This document shows positions 8,236 through 17,719 of a stretch of 64,000 bases of DNA, in pieces (position 1 is the first letter of the stretch; each line of letters opens with the position of its first letter). The DNA is taken from NCBI GenBank assembly GCA_038235165.1, contig JBBSUG010000002.1, positions 154,341-218,340 of the forward strand, in the 5' to 3' direction. The DNA is from GCA-002050365 sp038235165. GTDB taxonomy: Bacteria > Acidobacteriota > Blastocatellia > Pyrinomonadales > Pyrinomonadaceae. Below the pieces are notes generated by a model. That model was not told the DNA's origin, searched no databases, and saw only the letters and a list, made by a program, of their open reading frames with translations. The position numbers and the translations under genes are program-made.

Positions 8236-10806
8236 TTAATGAGTGTCGTAATTGGCAATCGGGTAATCGCCGTTCTGACCGAACTGTCGCTGCGTCAGTC
8301 CATTGTCCGAACTGCGAATGACGTAGAAAATGCCCGTCTGCGGACGGAAAACCGAAACATCCGTTTTGCCGTCGCCGTCGTAATCAGCCTGCGTCATAAA
8401 ATCAGATCCGCCGCCCAGCTGACGGGTAAAAAACTGATTGTCCGAACTTCGCAGGACGTACCACTGAAATGCTGTTCCCGTACGAACGACCGCAAAGTCG
8501 GTTTTACCGTCGCCGTCGTAATCGCCCGGAACGACCAAATCGCTGAAAAGTCCGAACTGACGGCTCGTGAAACCGTCTCTGCTTTGTTTGACAAAGAAGG
8601 TCGCCGGATCATCGCCCGTGCCGCGGAACACTGCCAAATCGGATTTGCCGTCGCCGTCGTAATCGCCCGGTGCTATGACATCTGCCGCCGATCCGAATTG
8701 TTCGGCGCGGAAACTGTTATTGGAACCGCTGTTGAGAATATACCAGGTCAACACGCCGCCAGACTTGCGAACCACCGCGAAATCGGTTTTGCAGTCGCCG
8801 TCGTAATCACGGGCGACCGGCTGGTCTCCGTTCTGACCGAACTGAACCGCTATCGAAGTGTTATCCGAACTGCGAATAACGTAGAAAACGCCGTTTGTGC
8901 TACGCCATACGGCAAGGTCTGTTTTGCCGTCACCGTCGTAGTCACCCGGTGCCGCAAAATCGGTCGTCGCATCACCGAAAGGTCGTCCGGTAAACGTCAG
9001 ATTGTCAGGTGCCGCACTCGAATTGATATAAACGAAGTTGGTGCTGGGTCGGAAAATTCCAAAGTCAGCACGGCGATCACCATCATAGTCAAGTGCTTTA
9101 GTCAAGCACCGCGCCGGCGGAGTAACGCCACCACTACTGGCTCCGACACGCGTGGTCGTTATTGATGTGTTGTCAAGCGGGGTAGGGTCAGTTTGGGTTA
9201 ATGTCACATCAGCCCGACTCGTGATGATCGTGTCCACCGGTGTTCCCGGATTGACGACAACCCTTAATTTAAACTGTCTTGTTCCAACCGGAAGCGACGC
9301 AATCGTGCAGTTTACGCTGCCCGTTCCGCCGACTACCGGAGTTGTGCAGCTTAATCCGGGATCATCTGACTGCAAAAACAAATTATAAGTCGTGTTGGTC
9401 GGAATAACCGTTCTGAAAGTGACATTGTTTGCCGCTGCCGGACCTTTATTTGTCAAAAGGAACGTATAGACAATAATGTTTCCGGGCGCAACCGTATCGG
9501 GCGTATCAACATTTGTGATTGACAAATCCGCTCCGGTCGGTGCCGCACAAGCGATTGCTAACGAAACATCGTCAATCGTAAAGTTGTCGCTGCCGGTTGT
9601 TCCTGCCGGTCGGTTGTAAACAAAACTGACAACGTGCGAAGCACCGTTGGCAAATGCCGACAAATTGACTGTGCGAAGCGTGTATGCGGCTTCGGCAGCT
9701 GCCGGTTCGGTGATCGTCTGAACCGTCATTCCGTCAACCTGCACTTTTAACGTCGAAGTCGAAGGTGCCGTCACCGCGCCGACTCGCAAATAATAGTTCA
9801 AAGTAGCGGTTGCTCCCGTCGGAATCGTGACCGACTGCGAGACGCTGCCATCTTCGGCATCAGTGCCGTCGCCCGTGCCGTCAAACCACGTCCAGCCGTT
9901 ACCGGTGCGCGGAGTTGCAGAGCCGCCGCCGGTACCGCAAGCGGCGAGTGTACAGAGTGACGTGTCAAAGGCAGTGCTGGTGGTGTTCCAGAAAAAGTTC
10001 GTTCCGTCATCACCATTAGCCTCGAAACCACCATCCTGAATAATGTTGGAACTCGGCGTGCAGGCACCGCCGCCGCCGTTGCCGCAAGTGTCAATCTGGA
10101 CGGCAGAGAAAGTATATGGCAAATCTCCGGGTTCATTGTCGAAAGTGGTCACCACAGCGGTGTAGTTACCGGGAGCCAGCGGAGTTGCGGTTGTAATTTT
10201 GGACAAAGGACTGCCGGAGTCGTCATTGGCGGTAATTGCGTTGGCGCAGGCATTTGCCGGATTAAAACCGCCCGGACCGTAAAGTATAAGATACGTGTCG
10301 GCACTAGCCGGTGTGACGGTCGCGCCGTCGGCAGCGAGCAAACTTATCTGCACTCTGCTCATACAACTCAGCGTGAACGGGACGGCTTTATAATGAACTG
10401 CTGTTCCGACACCGGAAAGCCCACAGGTTCCGCCTTGACTGAAAGACAGCGGACGGTTAAATGTGGGAGCGTTTGCGGCTATCGTGCCGGTGAGCATCTG
10501 GGTCAGTGCCGGTGCCTGCGATTTTAGTAAATCGAATTCTGACGGCAGTGATAATTTGAGTTGATTTTGATAAGCGGCTTTGTCTGCCAACTCCTGATCT
10601 CTGGGGTTTAAGTTTGACGGCGGCGTATCAATCGGCGCGGTGCGCGGTTTTTTGCTGGTTGATGCCGGACTCGCGTCCTGCATCTGTGCCATTGGCTGCA
10701 TCAAAAACAAGCTGACTGCGCCGAAAACGGCAATCAAACTCGTTGACAATAATATTCTGAAATTAGTTCTTTTATTCAGCGAAATGAAATTTTTCAAGTT
10801 TCTCAT
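8236..10806 (-). CDS. Secreted DUF11 / FG-GAP repeat protein
   Basis: 856 residues. An N-terminal basic stretch and hydrophobic helix (about 18-40) act as signal peptide or anchor. Then come an unassigned beta-rich region with an IIQDGGFEAN segment like those in carbohydrate-binding-type modules, a DUF11 domain (DLSITNVDTPDTVAPG to about 560), and a C-terminal beta-propeller built from six DYDGDG-type calcium loops (consensus DYDGDGKTDFAVVR). The propeller holds only two cysteines, one before the first blade and one in the third (DYDGDCKTDF), a likely disulfide. The ribosome site taaggag lies 8 nt before the ATG. It is a surface or secreted protein with no catalytic residues visible. Its propeller is nearly identical in DNA to that of the upstream paralogue. 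Confidence 0.85.
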   Translation of the reverse strand: MRNLKNFISLNKRTNFRILLSTSLIAVFGAVSLFLMQPMAQMQDASPASTSKKPRTAPIDTPPSNLNPRDQELADKAAYQNQLKLSLPSEFDLLKSQAPALTQMLTGTIAANAPTFNRPLSFSQGGTCGLSGVGTAVHYKAVPFTLSCMSRVQISLLAADGATVTPASADTYLILYGPGGFNPANACANAITANDDSGSPLSKITTATPLAPGNYTAVVTTFDNEPGDLPYTFSAVQIDTCGNGGGGACTPSSNIIQDGGFEANGDDGTNFFWNTTSTAFDTSLCTLAACGTGGGSATPRTGNGWTWFDGTGDGTDAEDGSVSQSVTIPTGATATLNYYLRVGAVTAPSTSTLKVQVDGMTVQTITEPAAAEAAYTLRTVNLSAFANGASHVVSFVYNRPAGTTGSDNFTIDDVSLAIACAAPTGADLSITNVDTPDTVAPGNIIVYTFLLTNKGPAAANNVTFRTVIPTNTTYNLFLQSDDPGLSCTTPVVGGTGSVNCTIASLPVGTRQFKLRVVVNPGTPVDTIITSRADVTLTQTDPTPLDNTSITTTRVGASSGGVTPPARCLTKALDYDGDRRADFGIFRPSTNFVYINSSAAPDNLTFTGRPFGDATTDFAAPGDYDGDGKTDLAVWRSTNGVFYVIRSSDNTSIAVQFGQNGDQPVARDYDGDCKTDFAVVRKSGGVLTWYILNSGSNNSFRAEQFGSAADVIAPGDYDGDGKSDLAVFRGTGDDPATFFVKQSRDGFTSRQFGLFSDLVVPGDYDGDGKTDFAVVRTGTAFQWYVLRSSDNQFFTRQLGGGSDFMTQADYDGDGKTDVSVFRPQTGIFYVIRSSDNGLTQRQFGQNGDYPIANYDTH

Positions 10807-11263
10807 CGTAGGTCTCCTTAATTGAAATTACCCTTAGTAGTTTATATGGTGCAAAGATTATAAATTAGGAAAGGGTTGATATGGTTTAGATAAAACTCAA
10901 TTGATCGGTTCTGTTTTCCAAGCGTTTTTGTGTCTTTATATATGGGCAGTCGGGGTAATTGATATCGCCCCAATTCACTTTAAATCGGATTAGTTCCCCT
11001 CAACTATTTCCGACAGCTAAAAAAACGGAAATGATTATTTATTGAATTAACTCGCTTAACATAGCACAAAATTACACTTTCTCACAAGTTAATTATTGAT
11101 TGTGAACAGTAATTTTTAACTCTCGATTGACAGACATCATTTTTGTTTTCCTTTCTAATTATTTCGTTAAAAAATTCACTATCAAGAATTTCCTCCGGGC
11201 AACGCGGAGCCAATAATTTGGAAGTTCGCTGATTTTCGGAAATAGTTGTTCGGTATCTAAACG
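10807..11263. other. AT-rich spacer between the two FG-GAP genes
   Basis: No gene is seen. The part next to 10806 must contain the leader of the downstream minus-strand gene; the minus strand holds a TATAAT-like hexamer near 10860, but no convincing -35 partner was found. Confidence 0.4.
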
Positions 11264-11295
11264 AAAAAATGCCGCGAATATTCGCGGCATTTTTT
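11264..11295 (-). terminator. Perfect palindromic terminator
   Basis: A perfect 32-bp palindrome: six A, then a GC-rich arm (tgccgcgaat), then its exact inverse ending in T. Because it begins with A and ends with T it can act in both directions. It lies about 70 bp after the stop of the minus-strand gene at 11367. Confidence 0.9.
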
Positions 11296-11366
11296 TGTTT
11301 TCAGCAATTGCATCCTAAACCTCTTAAAACTGTTGAAGCCGGTTTTCGGAGCAGTCTGTTCCCTTT

Positions 11367-13250
11367 TTAATGGGTGTCATAATTGGCAATCGGAAGATCG
11401 CCGTTCTGACCGAACTGTCTCTGCGTCAGTCCATTGTCCGAACTGCGAATGACGTAGAAAGTGCCGGTCTGCTGACGGAAAACCGAAACATCCGTTTTGC
11501 CGTCGCCGTCGTAATCAGCCTGCGTCATCAAATCGGGCGATGCTCCCAACTGACGAGTAAATAACTGATTGTCCGAACTTCGCAGGACGTACCACTGATA
11601 TGATGAGCCGCCCCGCACGACTGCAAAATCGGTTCTGCCGTCGCCGTCGTAATCGCCCGGAACGACTAGATCACTGGCAAGACCAAACTGACGACTAATA
11701 AATCCGTCTCTGCTTTGTTTGACAAAGAAGGTCGCCGGATCATCGCCCGTGCCGCGGAACACTGCCAAATCGTATTTGCCGTCGCCGTCGTAATCGCCTG
11801 GTGCCACGATGTCTGTCGCCGCTCCGAATTGTTCGGCGCGGAAACTGTTATTGGAACCGCTGTTGAGAATATACCAGGTCAACACGCCGCCGGACTTGCG
11901 AACCACCGCGAAATCGGTTTTGCAGTCGCCGTCGTAATCACGAGCGACCGGTTCATCCAAGAATTGACCGAACTGAACCGCTATCGAAGTGTTATCCGAG
12001 CTGCGAATAACATAGAAAACGCCGTTCGTTCTGCGCCACACGGCGAGATCGGTGATGCCGTCACCGTCGTAATCGCCCGGCACCGCCACATCGGTTGACG
12101 CATCACCGAAAGGTCGTCCGGTAAACGTCAAATTATTGGGAGCCGAACTCAGATTGATATACACAAAATTGTTGCTCGGTCGAATCACGGCGTAATCCGC
12201 CCGCCGATCATTGTTGTAGTCGAGCGTTTTGTTAAGACAAATCTGGTTTCCGCCGGAGACCAGCGTGGTCGCCGTCGCAACATTGTTGAGCGAGTTGGGG
12301 TCGGGTGTTGAAGAAGATACCGAAACGCTGTTTAAGATCGTCGTTCCGCTTGGTGTGTTTGGATTAACCCTGACGTTTAACTTGAACAAAATTGCTCCGA
12401 CGCTGAATGTCGGAACCGTGCAGCTCACATTTCCCGTCCCGCCGACTGCCGGTGCCGTGCAGTTGAAACCCAACTCGACCGAAGGCGAAATTGAAATAAA
12501 GGTCGTGTTTGCCGGGACAGTGGTCGCCAAAGTCACATTCGCCGCTGCGCTGGGACCGTTATTAGTCAAAATAATCGAATATGTTATGTTGTTTCCCGCC
12601 ACGACCGGATCGGGCGCATCCACATTACTCACTGACAAATCGCCGCCTGTCGGAACCGGAGTCGGAGTCGGAGTCGGTGACATTGTCGGAGTCGGGGTCG
12701 GAGTCGGACCTGCCCCGCCCACCGTCGTGGTCGTGGTCGCCGAGTTGTTCGACAAGTTCGGGTCAGGTGCCGAAGAAGATGTCGAAACGCTCTCGTTAAT
12801 AATCGTTCCGTTCGGCGTTCCGGGATTGACGTTAACCATAAATCTGAATAACGCCGCTCCATTGGCGAAATTTCTGGTCGAACAGGTGATGTTGCCCGTT
12901 CCACCGACCGCCGGGGTCGTGCAGCTAAAGCCGACTTCCGAGACCGGCGCGAATGAAACAAAAGTTGTATTTGCCGGAACAGAGGTTGTCAGAACTGCCG
13001 TCGCCGCGACATTGGGACCGTTGTTCGTCAGAACAATTTGATACGTGATCGTGCCGCCTGATTGAACCGGGTCCGGCGCATCTGAAACAGCTACTGACAA
13101 ATCTGCCGCGCCCTGTGCGGCGATGTTTACGGTAAATACTGATAAGGACAGCATAAACGCCGCTAACAGCGCAGTAAAAACAGAAGGTCGGAAGAATGAT
13201 CCGCCGCCGGTTCGTTTGCTAAACGAAAATAAATTCTCAAAGTTTTTCAT
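11367..13250 (-). CDS. Secreted protein with two DUF11 domains and FG-GAP propeller
   Basis: 627 residues from the ATG at 13250, chosen because ttaggag lies 9 nt upstream; a longer frame to 13334 has no such site. Signal peptide at about 25-50, then two DUF11 domains (ADLSVAVSDAPDPVQSGG and GDLSVSNVDAPDPVVAGN) joined by a Pro-Thr linker (TPTPTPTMSPTPTPTP), then the same six-loop FG-GAP propeller as the neighbour, ending in PIANYDTH. The cysteine pair is conserved in the propeller. Probably cell-surface or extracellular, calcium-binding, possibly adhesive. The paralogous arrangement indicates tandem duplication of the propeller with exchange of the N-terminal modules. Confidence 0.87.
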   Translation of the reverse strand: MKNFENLFSFSKRTGGGSFFRPSVFTALLAAFMLSLSVFTVNIAAQGAADLSVAVSDAPDPVQSGGTITYQIVLTNNGPNVAATAVLTTSVPANTTFVSFAPVSEVGFSCTTPAVGGTGNITCSTRNFANGAALFRFMVNVNPGTPNGTIINESVSTSSSAPDPNLSNNSATTTTTVGGAGPTPTPTPTMSPTPTPTPVPTGGDLSVSNVDAPDPVVAGNNITYSIILTNNGPSAAANVTLATTVPANTTFISISPSVELGFNCTAPAVGGTGNVSCTVPTFSVGAILFKLNVRVNPNTPSGTTILNSVSVSSSTPDPNSLNNVATATTLVSGGNQICLNKTLDYNNDRRADYAVIRPSNNFVYINLSSAPNNLTFTGRPFGDASTDVAVPGDYDGDGITDLAVWRRTNGVFYVIRSSDNTSIAVQFGQFLDEPVARDYDGDCKTDFAVVRKSGGVLTWYILNSGSNNSFRAEQFGAATDIVAPGDYDGDGKYDLAVFRGTGDDPATFFVKQSRDGFISRQFGLASDLVVPGDYDGDGRTDFAVVRGGSSYQWYVLRSSDNQLFTRQLGASPDLMTQADYDGDGKTDVSVFRQQTGTFYVIRSSDNGLTQRQFGQNGDLPIANYDTH

Positions 13251-13834
13251 TGTTGTGTCTCCTAAATTAATAACTTGCCTTTTGTGTTTTTGGCAAAATC
13301 GGCTGGTCAGTCGTGAAACAATACGCTTGGTCATCTTTGACTGCCACCGATTAAAAATAAAATTTTTGCAAAATCGCCTTAACGGGAGTTATCGTGAGGT
13401 TAAAATTTTCACACTCACCGACTCACTTTTTCAAAATGATTAAAGCTGTCTGAGTATTGAGAAACAACCAGCCAACCGGAAAATCAATTTTCAGCGAAAT
13501 ATCTTTAAATTATGTGCGGAACAAGCCGGTGACAAGTTGTTTGCGGAATAAAGCAAGACAGCAAACAGCGTGAAAAAAGAGTGAATGTTCCACAATAGAA
13601 ATACGTTTTGTAAATTAAGCAGCTGCCGGAATAATCTTGTAGAAATTTAATTTTCTACTCAATGATTTTAGAACCGAAATTGCTGTTTTGACAAACTGCT
13701 TAATGTTAGATTAATTTTTCACAAAAATAAAGAACATTCGAGCAAAGTCAACATTTTATTTTGATAAACGAAGTTTTTTGATGGAAATCCTTTGCTAATC
13801 AATCGAAAACTTAAATTTAAACCCCGCCGCAGAG
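13251..13834. other. Divergent spacer without recognised gene
   Basis: AT-rich, about 580 bp between the divergently transcribed FG-GAP gene and ABC permease, so it should hold both promoters. Small inverted repeats are visible (gtagaaa/tttctac at 13640-13659; attaagcag/ctgcttaat near 13614 and 13695), but nothing identifies a factor. Short frames here lack ribosome sites. Confidence 0.4.
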
Positions 13835-13876
13835 CTTGAAACTTTAGAGTTTGAACATTAGACTTTGAAACTTGAC
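13835..13876. repeat. Six-unit heptamer array abutting a start codon
   Basis: Six consecutive 7-bp words (cttgaaa, ctttaga, gtttgaa, cattaga, ctttgaa, acttgac) end 2 bp before the ATG at 13879. They occupy the place of the ribosome-binding site; no purine-rich site is present. Confidence 0.75.
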
Positions 13877-13878
13877 TT

Positions 13879-14982
13879 ATGGATAATCTCGTATTTTCAA
13901 ATATGCTGCATCGTCCGGCGCGAACCGTCGTCAGTATTTTAGGCATTGCCGTCGGCGTGCTGTTAATCGTCTTTACTATCGGACTGGCGAACGGTTCGAT
14001 GCGTGAACGCGCCACCCGCGAGGCGAACGTCGGTGCGGAGATTTTGTTTTACCCGCCTGGAGCAATCGGAATGAGCGGTTCGGAATCTTTTCGCCTGCCG
14101 CTTTCGACAGGGCAGGAACTCGAGAAAATAGAAGGCGTGAAAATCGCCGTGCCGGTCGGTCAAAACAGCGTGTCGGTTGACGACAGCAACACCGGCAGTC
14201 GCTTGATTGACGGCGTAAACATTGACCAATACACCGATGTCGCCGGGTTGAAAGTTATTGAAGGACGCAAATTTTCCGAAGGCAGCGATGAAGCGATGAT
14301 TGACACCGGATGGCAGAAACAAAAAAACATCAAAATCGGCGATCCGCTCAAACTTTACGACCGCACTTTCACAATCGTCGGCAGCTATGAACCGGCAGCC
14401 GGGGGGCGAATCAAAATTTCGCTGGCGACGATGCAGAAACAACTCGGCGGCGAAGGCAAAGTTTCGGTATTTTTGGTCAAAGCAAAAGAAGGATTTACAC
14501 CCGAACAAGTCGCCGAAGCGATTCACAACCAGTTTCCCGACAATCACGTTATTTTGACAAAGGATTTGGAAGAGCTTTATTTGTCCGCCGTTCCCGCGCT
14601 CGGAGTTTTTCTCAATGTGATAATTGGTGTCGCCGCCGTAATCAGCGCACTCGTCATCTTACTGACGATGTACACGACCGTCACCGAACGGACGCGGCAG
14701 ATCGGCATTATGAAATCGCTCGGAATGAACAACGCCAAAATCGCTTGGATCATCGCGCAGGAAGCATTGCTGCTGAGTTTTTGCGGCATTATCAGCGGAA
14801 TCATTCTGACCGTCATCGTGCGTTTTGTGCTGACCCGTATGACGACATTGACGGTCGAATTAAGCCCGCTGGTCATCACGCTGGTTTTCATCATCGGACT
14901 TGTCGGCGGCGCACTCGGCGCACTTTACCCGGCACTCCGCGCCGCCCGTCTCGATGCGGTCGAAGCCCTCAGTTATGAGTAA
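13879..14982 (+). CDS. ABC transporter permease, FtsX/MacB type
   Basis: 367-residue permease. N-terminal membrane segment (about 18-36, TVVSILGIAVGVLLIVFTI), then a periplasmic MacB-like core domain, then three C-terminal helices of the FtsX domain (FLNVIIGVAAVISALVILLTMY onward) ending in the typical AARLDAVEALSYE tail. Such permeases pair with a LolD/MacB-type ATPase, but none is adjacent; the ATPase at 34057 belongs to another cluster. Likely role is export or lipoprotein-related transport. Translation would start directly downstream of a heptamer array. Confidence 0.88.
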   Translation: MDNLVFSNMLHRPARTVVSILGIAVGVLLIVFTIGLANGSMRERATREANVGAEILFYPPGAIGMSGSESFRLPLSTGQELEKIEGVKIAVPVGQNSVSVDDSNTGSRLIDGVNIDQYTDVAGLKVIEGRKFSEGSDEAMIDTGWQKQKNIKIGDPLKLYDRTFTIVGSYEPAAGGRIKISLATMQKQLGGEGKVSVFLVKAKEGFTPEQVAEAIHNQFPDNHVILTKDLEELYLSAVPALGVFLNVIIGVAAVISALVILLTMYTTVTERTRQIGIMKSLGMNNAKIAWIIAQEALLLSFCGIISGIILTVIVRFVLTRMTTLTVELSPLVITLVFIIGLVGGALGALYPALRAARLDAVEALSYE

Positions 14983-15061
14983 TTCCAGATTCCAGATTCC
15001 AGATTTCAAATTGGAAGAAAATACTTCGTTCGGTGAAAATCTGGAATCCGGGATTTGAAAT
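14982..15061. repeat. Heptamer array (attccag) with inverted copy
   Basis: attccag is repeated three times at 14982-15002, followed by atttcaa. A degenerate inverse copy (aatctggaatccgg...) lies at 15039-15061, so the transcript can fold into a long hairpin between the permease stop and the proC start. Confidence 0.75.
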
Positions 15062-15073
15062 GAATAATTTGAA

Positions 15074-15913
15074 ATGAGTAATTTACTAAAAAACACCCGC
15101 CTTGCTTTTATCGGCTGCGGCGTAATGGCGGAATCAATGGCAGCGGGGCTTTTGCGAATGGAACTGGTCGCGCCGGAACAGATCGTCGCATCACATCCGC
15201 GCCGCGAACGGCGCAGTGAACTCGAAAGCAAATATAAAATCACGGTTTACGAACACAATGCCGATGCGGTGAAAGCAGTTCGAGACGATGAATCAATCGT
15301 CGTTTTGTGCGTCAAACCGCAGCGCATCAACAGCGTTCTGGCGGAACTCAAAAACGTCGTCCTGTCGGAACAGTTGATTATTTCAATTGTGGCGGGCGCA
15401 CTAATCGAAACGATTTCCACGATGCTCGCCAATGATTTGGTCGTGCGGGCGATGCCGAATACACCGTCGCAAATCGGTCAGGGAATGACGGCGTGGACTT
15501 GCACGGACGAAGTTGACGAAAATCATCAGGCGCAGGTCAGAGAATTATTGACCGCGCTCGGCAAAGAAATCTTTGTCGAAACGGAGAATATGATTGATAT
15601 GGCGACTTCGTTGAGCGCAACGGGTCCGACTTATATTTTTACGTTTATGGAAGCGATGACCGACGCGGGCGTACATCTCGGGTTTTCACGCCGCGTCTCG
15701 CAGGAACTCGTTCAGCAAACTATTCTCGGCTCGGTTTTGTTCGCCATCGAATCCGGCAAACACCCGGCGGAACTCCGCAGTATGGTCACGTCACCCGGCG
15801 GAACTTCCGCCGAAGCCAACTATCAAATGGAAAAAGGCGGCTTGCGAACCGTTTTGTCAAAGGCGATTTACGCCGCTTACCAACGCGCCGTCGAGTTGGG
15901 GAAGAAGGGATGA
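15074..15913 (+). CDS. proC: Pyrroline-5-carboxylate reductase
   Basis: Last step of proline synthesis: NAD(P)H-dependent reduction of pyrroline-5-carboxylate, in the cytoplasm. 279 residues, normal length. The Rossmann motif is FIGCGVMAESMAAGLL at the N terminus; VRAMPNTPSQIGQGM and the C-terminal signature region (SLSATGPTYIFTFMEAM, MVTSPGGTSAEA) are intact. Preceded by the attccag array and with no good ribosome site. High confidence. Confidence 0.96.
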   Translation: MSNLLKNTRLAFIGCGVMAESMAAGLLRMELVAPEQIVASHPRRERRSELESKYKITVYEHNADAVKAVRDDESIVVLCVKPQRINSVLAELKNVVLSEQLIISIVAGALIETISTMLANDLVVRAMPNTPSQIGQGMTAWTCTDEVDENHQAQVRELLTALGKEIFVETENMIDMATSLSATGPTYIFTFMEAMTDAGVHLGFSRRVSQELVQQTILGSVLFAIESGKHPAELRSMVTSPGGTSAEANYQMEKGGLRTVLSKAIYAAYQRAVELGKKG

Positions 15914-15918
15914 AGGAT

Positions 15919-16031
15919 GAGTGCTGAGTTCTCAGTGCCGAAGTGCTGAGAATTTAGCGACTAATTGTCGTACAGAAAAGTTTATTTCTACATTACAGCA
16001 GTCAGCACTAAGGACTCAACACTCAGCACTA
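15919..16031. repeat. Paired heptamer arrays between convergent proC and MFS genes
   Basis: Words of the gagtgct / gagttct / cagtgcc type at 15919-15953 and agcagtc / agcacta / aggactc / aacactc / agcacta at 15997-16031. The second array is roughly the inverse of the first (gtgctgag against ctcagcac), so this could also act as a bidirectional terminator. Confidence 0.75.
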
Positions 16032-16033
16032 TC

Positions 16034-17662
16034 TTAATTCCCACTCGCTTCCGGTTGATTTCGCGCGTTGATCGTCGTCTGTTCCGCCATAAACATTTTC
16101 TCTCCGCAATCCGAATCAGTCGTGTGTTCTTTTGATTCTGTGCTTTGTTTCGGCAAAAGTAACGCAACAAAAAAAGCCAGTATTGATAGAATCGCGCCGA
16201 CGAAAAACACTTTGTGAACCGAAACCGCCATCGCCTGCTGCAAAACGTCGAGAGTTTCCGGCGGCAGAGTTGCTTTCGCCTGCGGGTCAATCAGCGCATT
16301 TGGATTGGCGGCAAAAGCAGCGGCTTGTTCGACCGTTAAGTTAGTCGTGCCGGATTCGGCGACCTGATTCAACTGCATCGCCAAACCCGCCGTCAAAAAC
16401 GCACCCATAATCGCCACGCCGAACGCGCCGCCGATTGCCCGCGAAAATTGGTTGAGCGAAGTCGCCACGCCGAGTTTCGTGCGTTCGACCGCCTGCTGCA
16501 CCGCGATCAAAAGCGTCAGCATCGTCAATCCCAACCCTGCGCCGATGAGAGCTAAATCCACATAGAGCCAAATTTGCGCCGTGTCGCGCTGAAACATCGA
16601 AAGCAGAATAAATCCGGCACTCAAAACGACAAACCCGGTCAGTGTTATTGTGCGAAAACCAACTTTCAGCAGGATGCGTCCGCCGATCACCGACATCGTG
16701 ACCCAACTGAGCATCAGCGGTGTCAGCAGCGAACCGGCTTCCGTCGCCGTCGCGCCCAGTGCGCCCTGCGCGAACAGCGGAACAAACGAAATCGCGCCGA
16801 ACATTGCCACGCCCGCCAGAAATCCCGCGCCGACGGCGACTGAGATCGTCCGGTTTTTGAACAGATCGAACGGAATGATCGGGTCGGACGCACGTTTTTC
16901 AATCCATGCGAAAAGTCCCAGTAAAATTATCGAAACGGCGAACAGCAGAAGATTTTCGGTCGAAAAGAACACCGCGACCGACGCACTGCCTTCAACCAAA
17001 ACGAGCATCATCAAACTGATGGCGAGCATCAACACGCTCGCCCCGGCATAATCAATCTTCGGCTTTTTCGTCAGTTTCGGTTCTTTCAGCGCGATGCCGA
17101 TGATTAATGCCGCGAGAACGCCGACCGGCAGATTGATGTAAAAAACCCACCGCCACGAAATTTGATCGGTGATAAAACCGCCGACAATCGGACCGACAAC
17201 GCTGGAAAGTCCCCACACTCCGCTAAAATACGCCTGCATTTTGGCGCGTTCTTCAAGCGTAAAAATATCGCCGATAATCGTCATTCCGAGCGGCACGAGC
17301 GCGCCCGCGCCGAGTCCCTGAATCGCCCGAAAGATAATCAACTGCGTCATCGTCTCCGACATTCCCGACAGAATCGAGCCGAGTAGGAAGATTCCGATGC
17401 CGATTTGATAAAGCAGTCGGCGACCGTAAATGTCGGAAAGTTTCCCCCACACCGGCACGGTCACGGTCGAAGTGACGAGATATGCCGAAAAAACCCAACT
17501 GTAATGATTGAGTCCGCCCAATGACGCGATTACCGTCGGCATCGCCGTCCCGACGACCGTCGCTTCGAGCGCGGCGATAAACATTCCCGTCATCACGCCA
17601 ATCGTTACCGCCCAGCGGCGGCGCGAGGTCATCTCTAAAAGTGGCTTGCTTTTGTCTTCCAT
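16034..17662 (-). CDS. MFS drug exporter, DHA2 (EmrB/QacA) family
   Basis: 542-residue inner-membrane proton antiporter of the 14-helix DHA2 type. Visible marks: motif after helix 2, GKLSDIYGRR; FIAALEATVVGTAMPTV in helix 1, typical of the DHA2 group; GPIVGGFITDQISWRWVFYIN around helix 5. The C-terminal tail after the last helix is short and polar. The substrate cannot be read from sequence. A good ribosome site (aagggg) lies just upstream. Neighbour: the Uma2-type gene ends 57 bp upstream on the same strand. No TetR or MarR regulator is adjacent. Confidence 0.92.
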   Translation of the reverse strand: MEDKSKPLLEMTSRRRWAVTIGVMTGMFIAALEATVVGTAMPTVIASLGGLNHYSWVFSAYLVTSTVTVPVWGKLSDIYGRRLLYQIGIGIFLLGSILSGMSETMTQLIIFRAIQGLGAGALVPLGMTIIGDIFTLEERAKMQAYFSGVWGLSSVVGPIVGGFITDQISWRWVFYINLPVGVLAALIIGIALKEPKLTKKPKIDYAGASVLMLAISLMMLVLVEGSASVAVFFSTENLLLFAVSIILLGLFAWIEKRASDPIIPFDLFKNRTISVAVGAGFLAGVAMFGAISFVPLFAQGALGATATEAGSLLTPLMLSWVTMSVIGGRILLKVGFRTITLTGFVVLSAGFILLSMFQRDTAQIWLYVDLALIGAGLGLTMLTLLIAVQQAVERTKLGVATSLNQFSRAIGGAFGVAIMGAFLTAGLAMQLNQVAESGTTNLTVEQAAAFAANPNALIDPQAKATLPPETLDVLQQAMAVSVHKVFFVGAILSILAFFVALLLPKQSTESKEHTTDSDCGEKMFMAEQTTINARNQPEASGN

Positions 17663-17719
17663 TTGGAACCCCTTGTAATCTCCCTGTCAGTTTTCCTATT
17701 TTCAAAAAATGTCTAATAA

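Noticed and set aside
8239..9165. Long plus-strand open frame opposite the first FG-GAP gene
   Set aside because: It is the antisense of the repeated calcium loops; the same antisense pattern appears opposite the paralogue, which is expected from the repeats and not from coding.
12229..13041. 270-codon plus-strand frame opposite the second FG-GAP gene
   Set aside because: Antisense of DUF11 domains and the Pro-Thr linker; no start signal.
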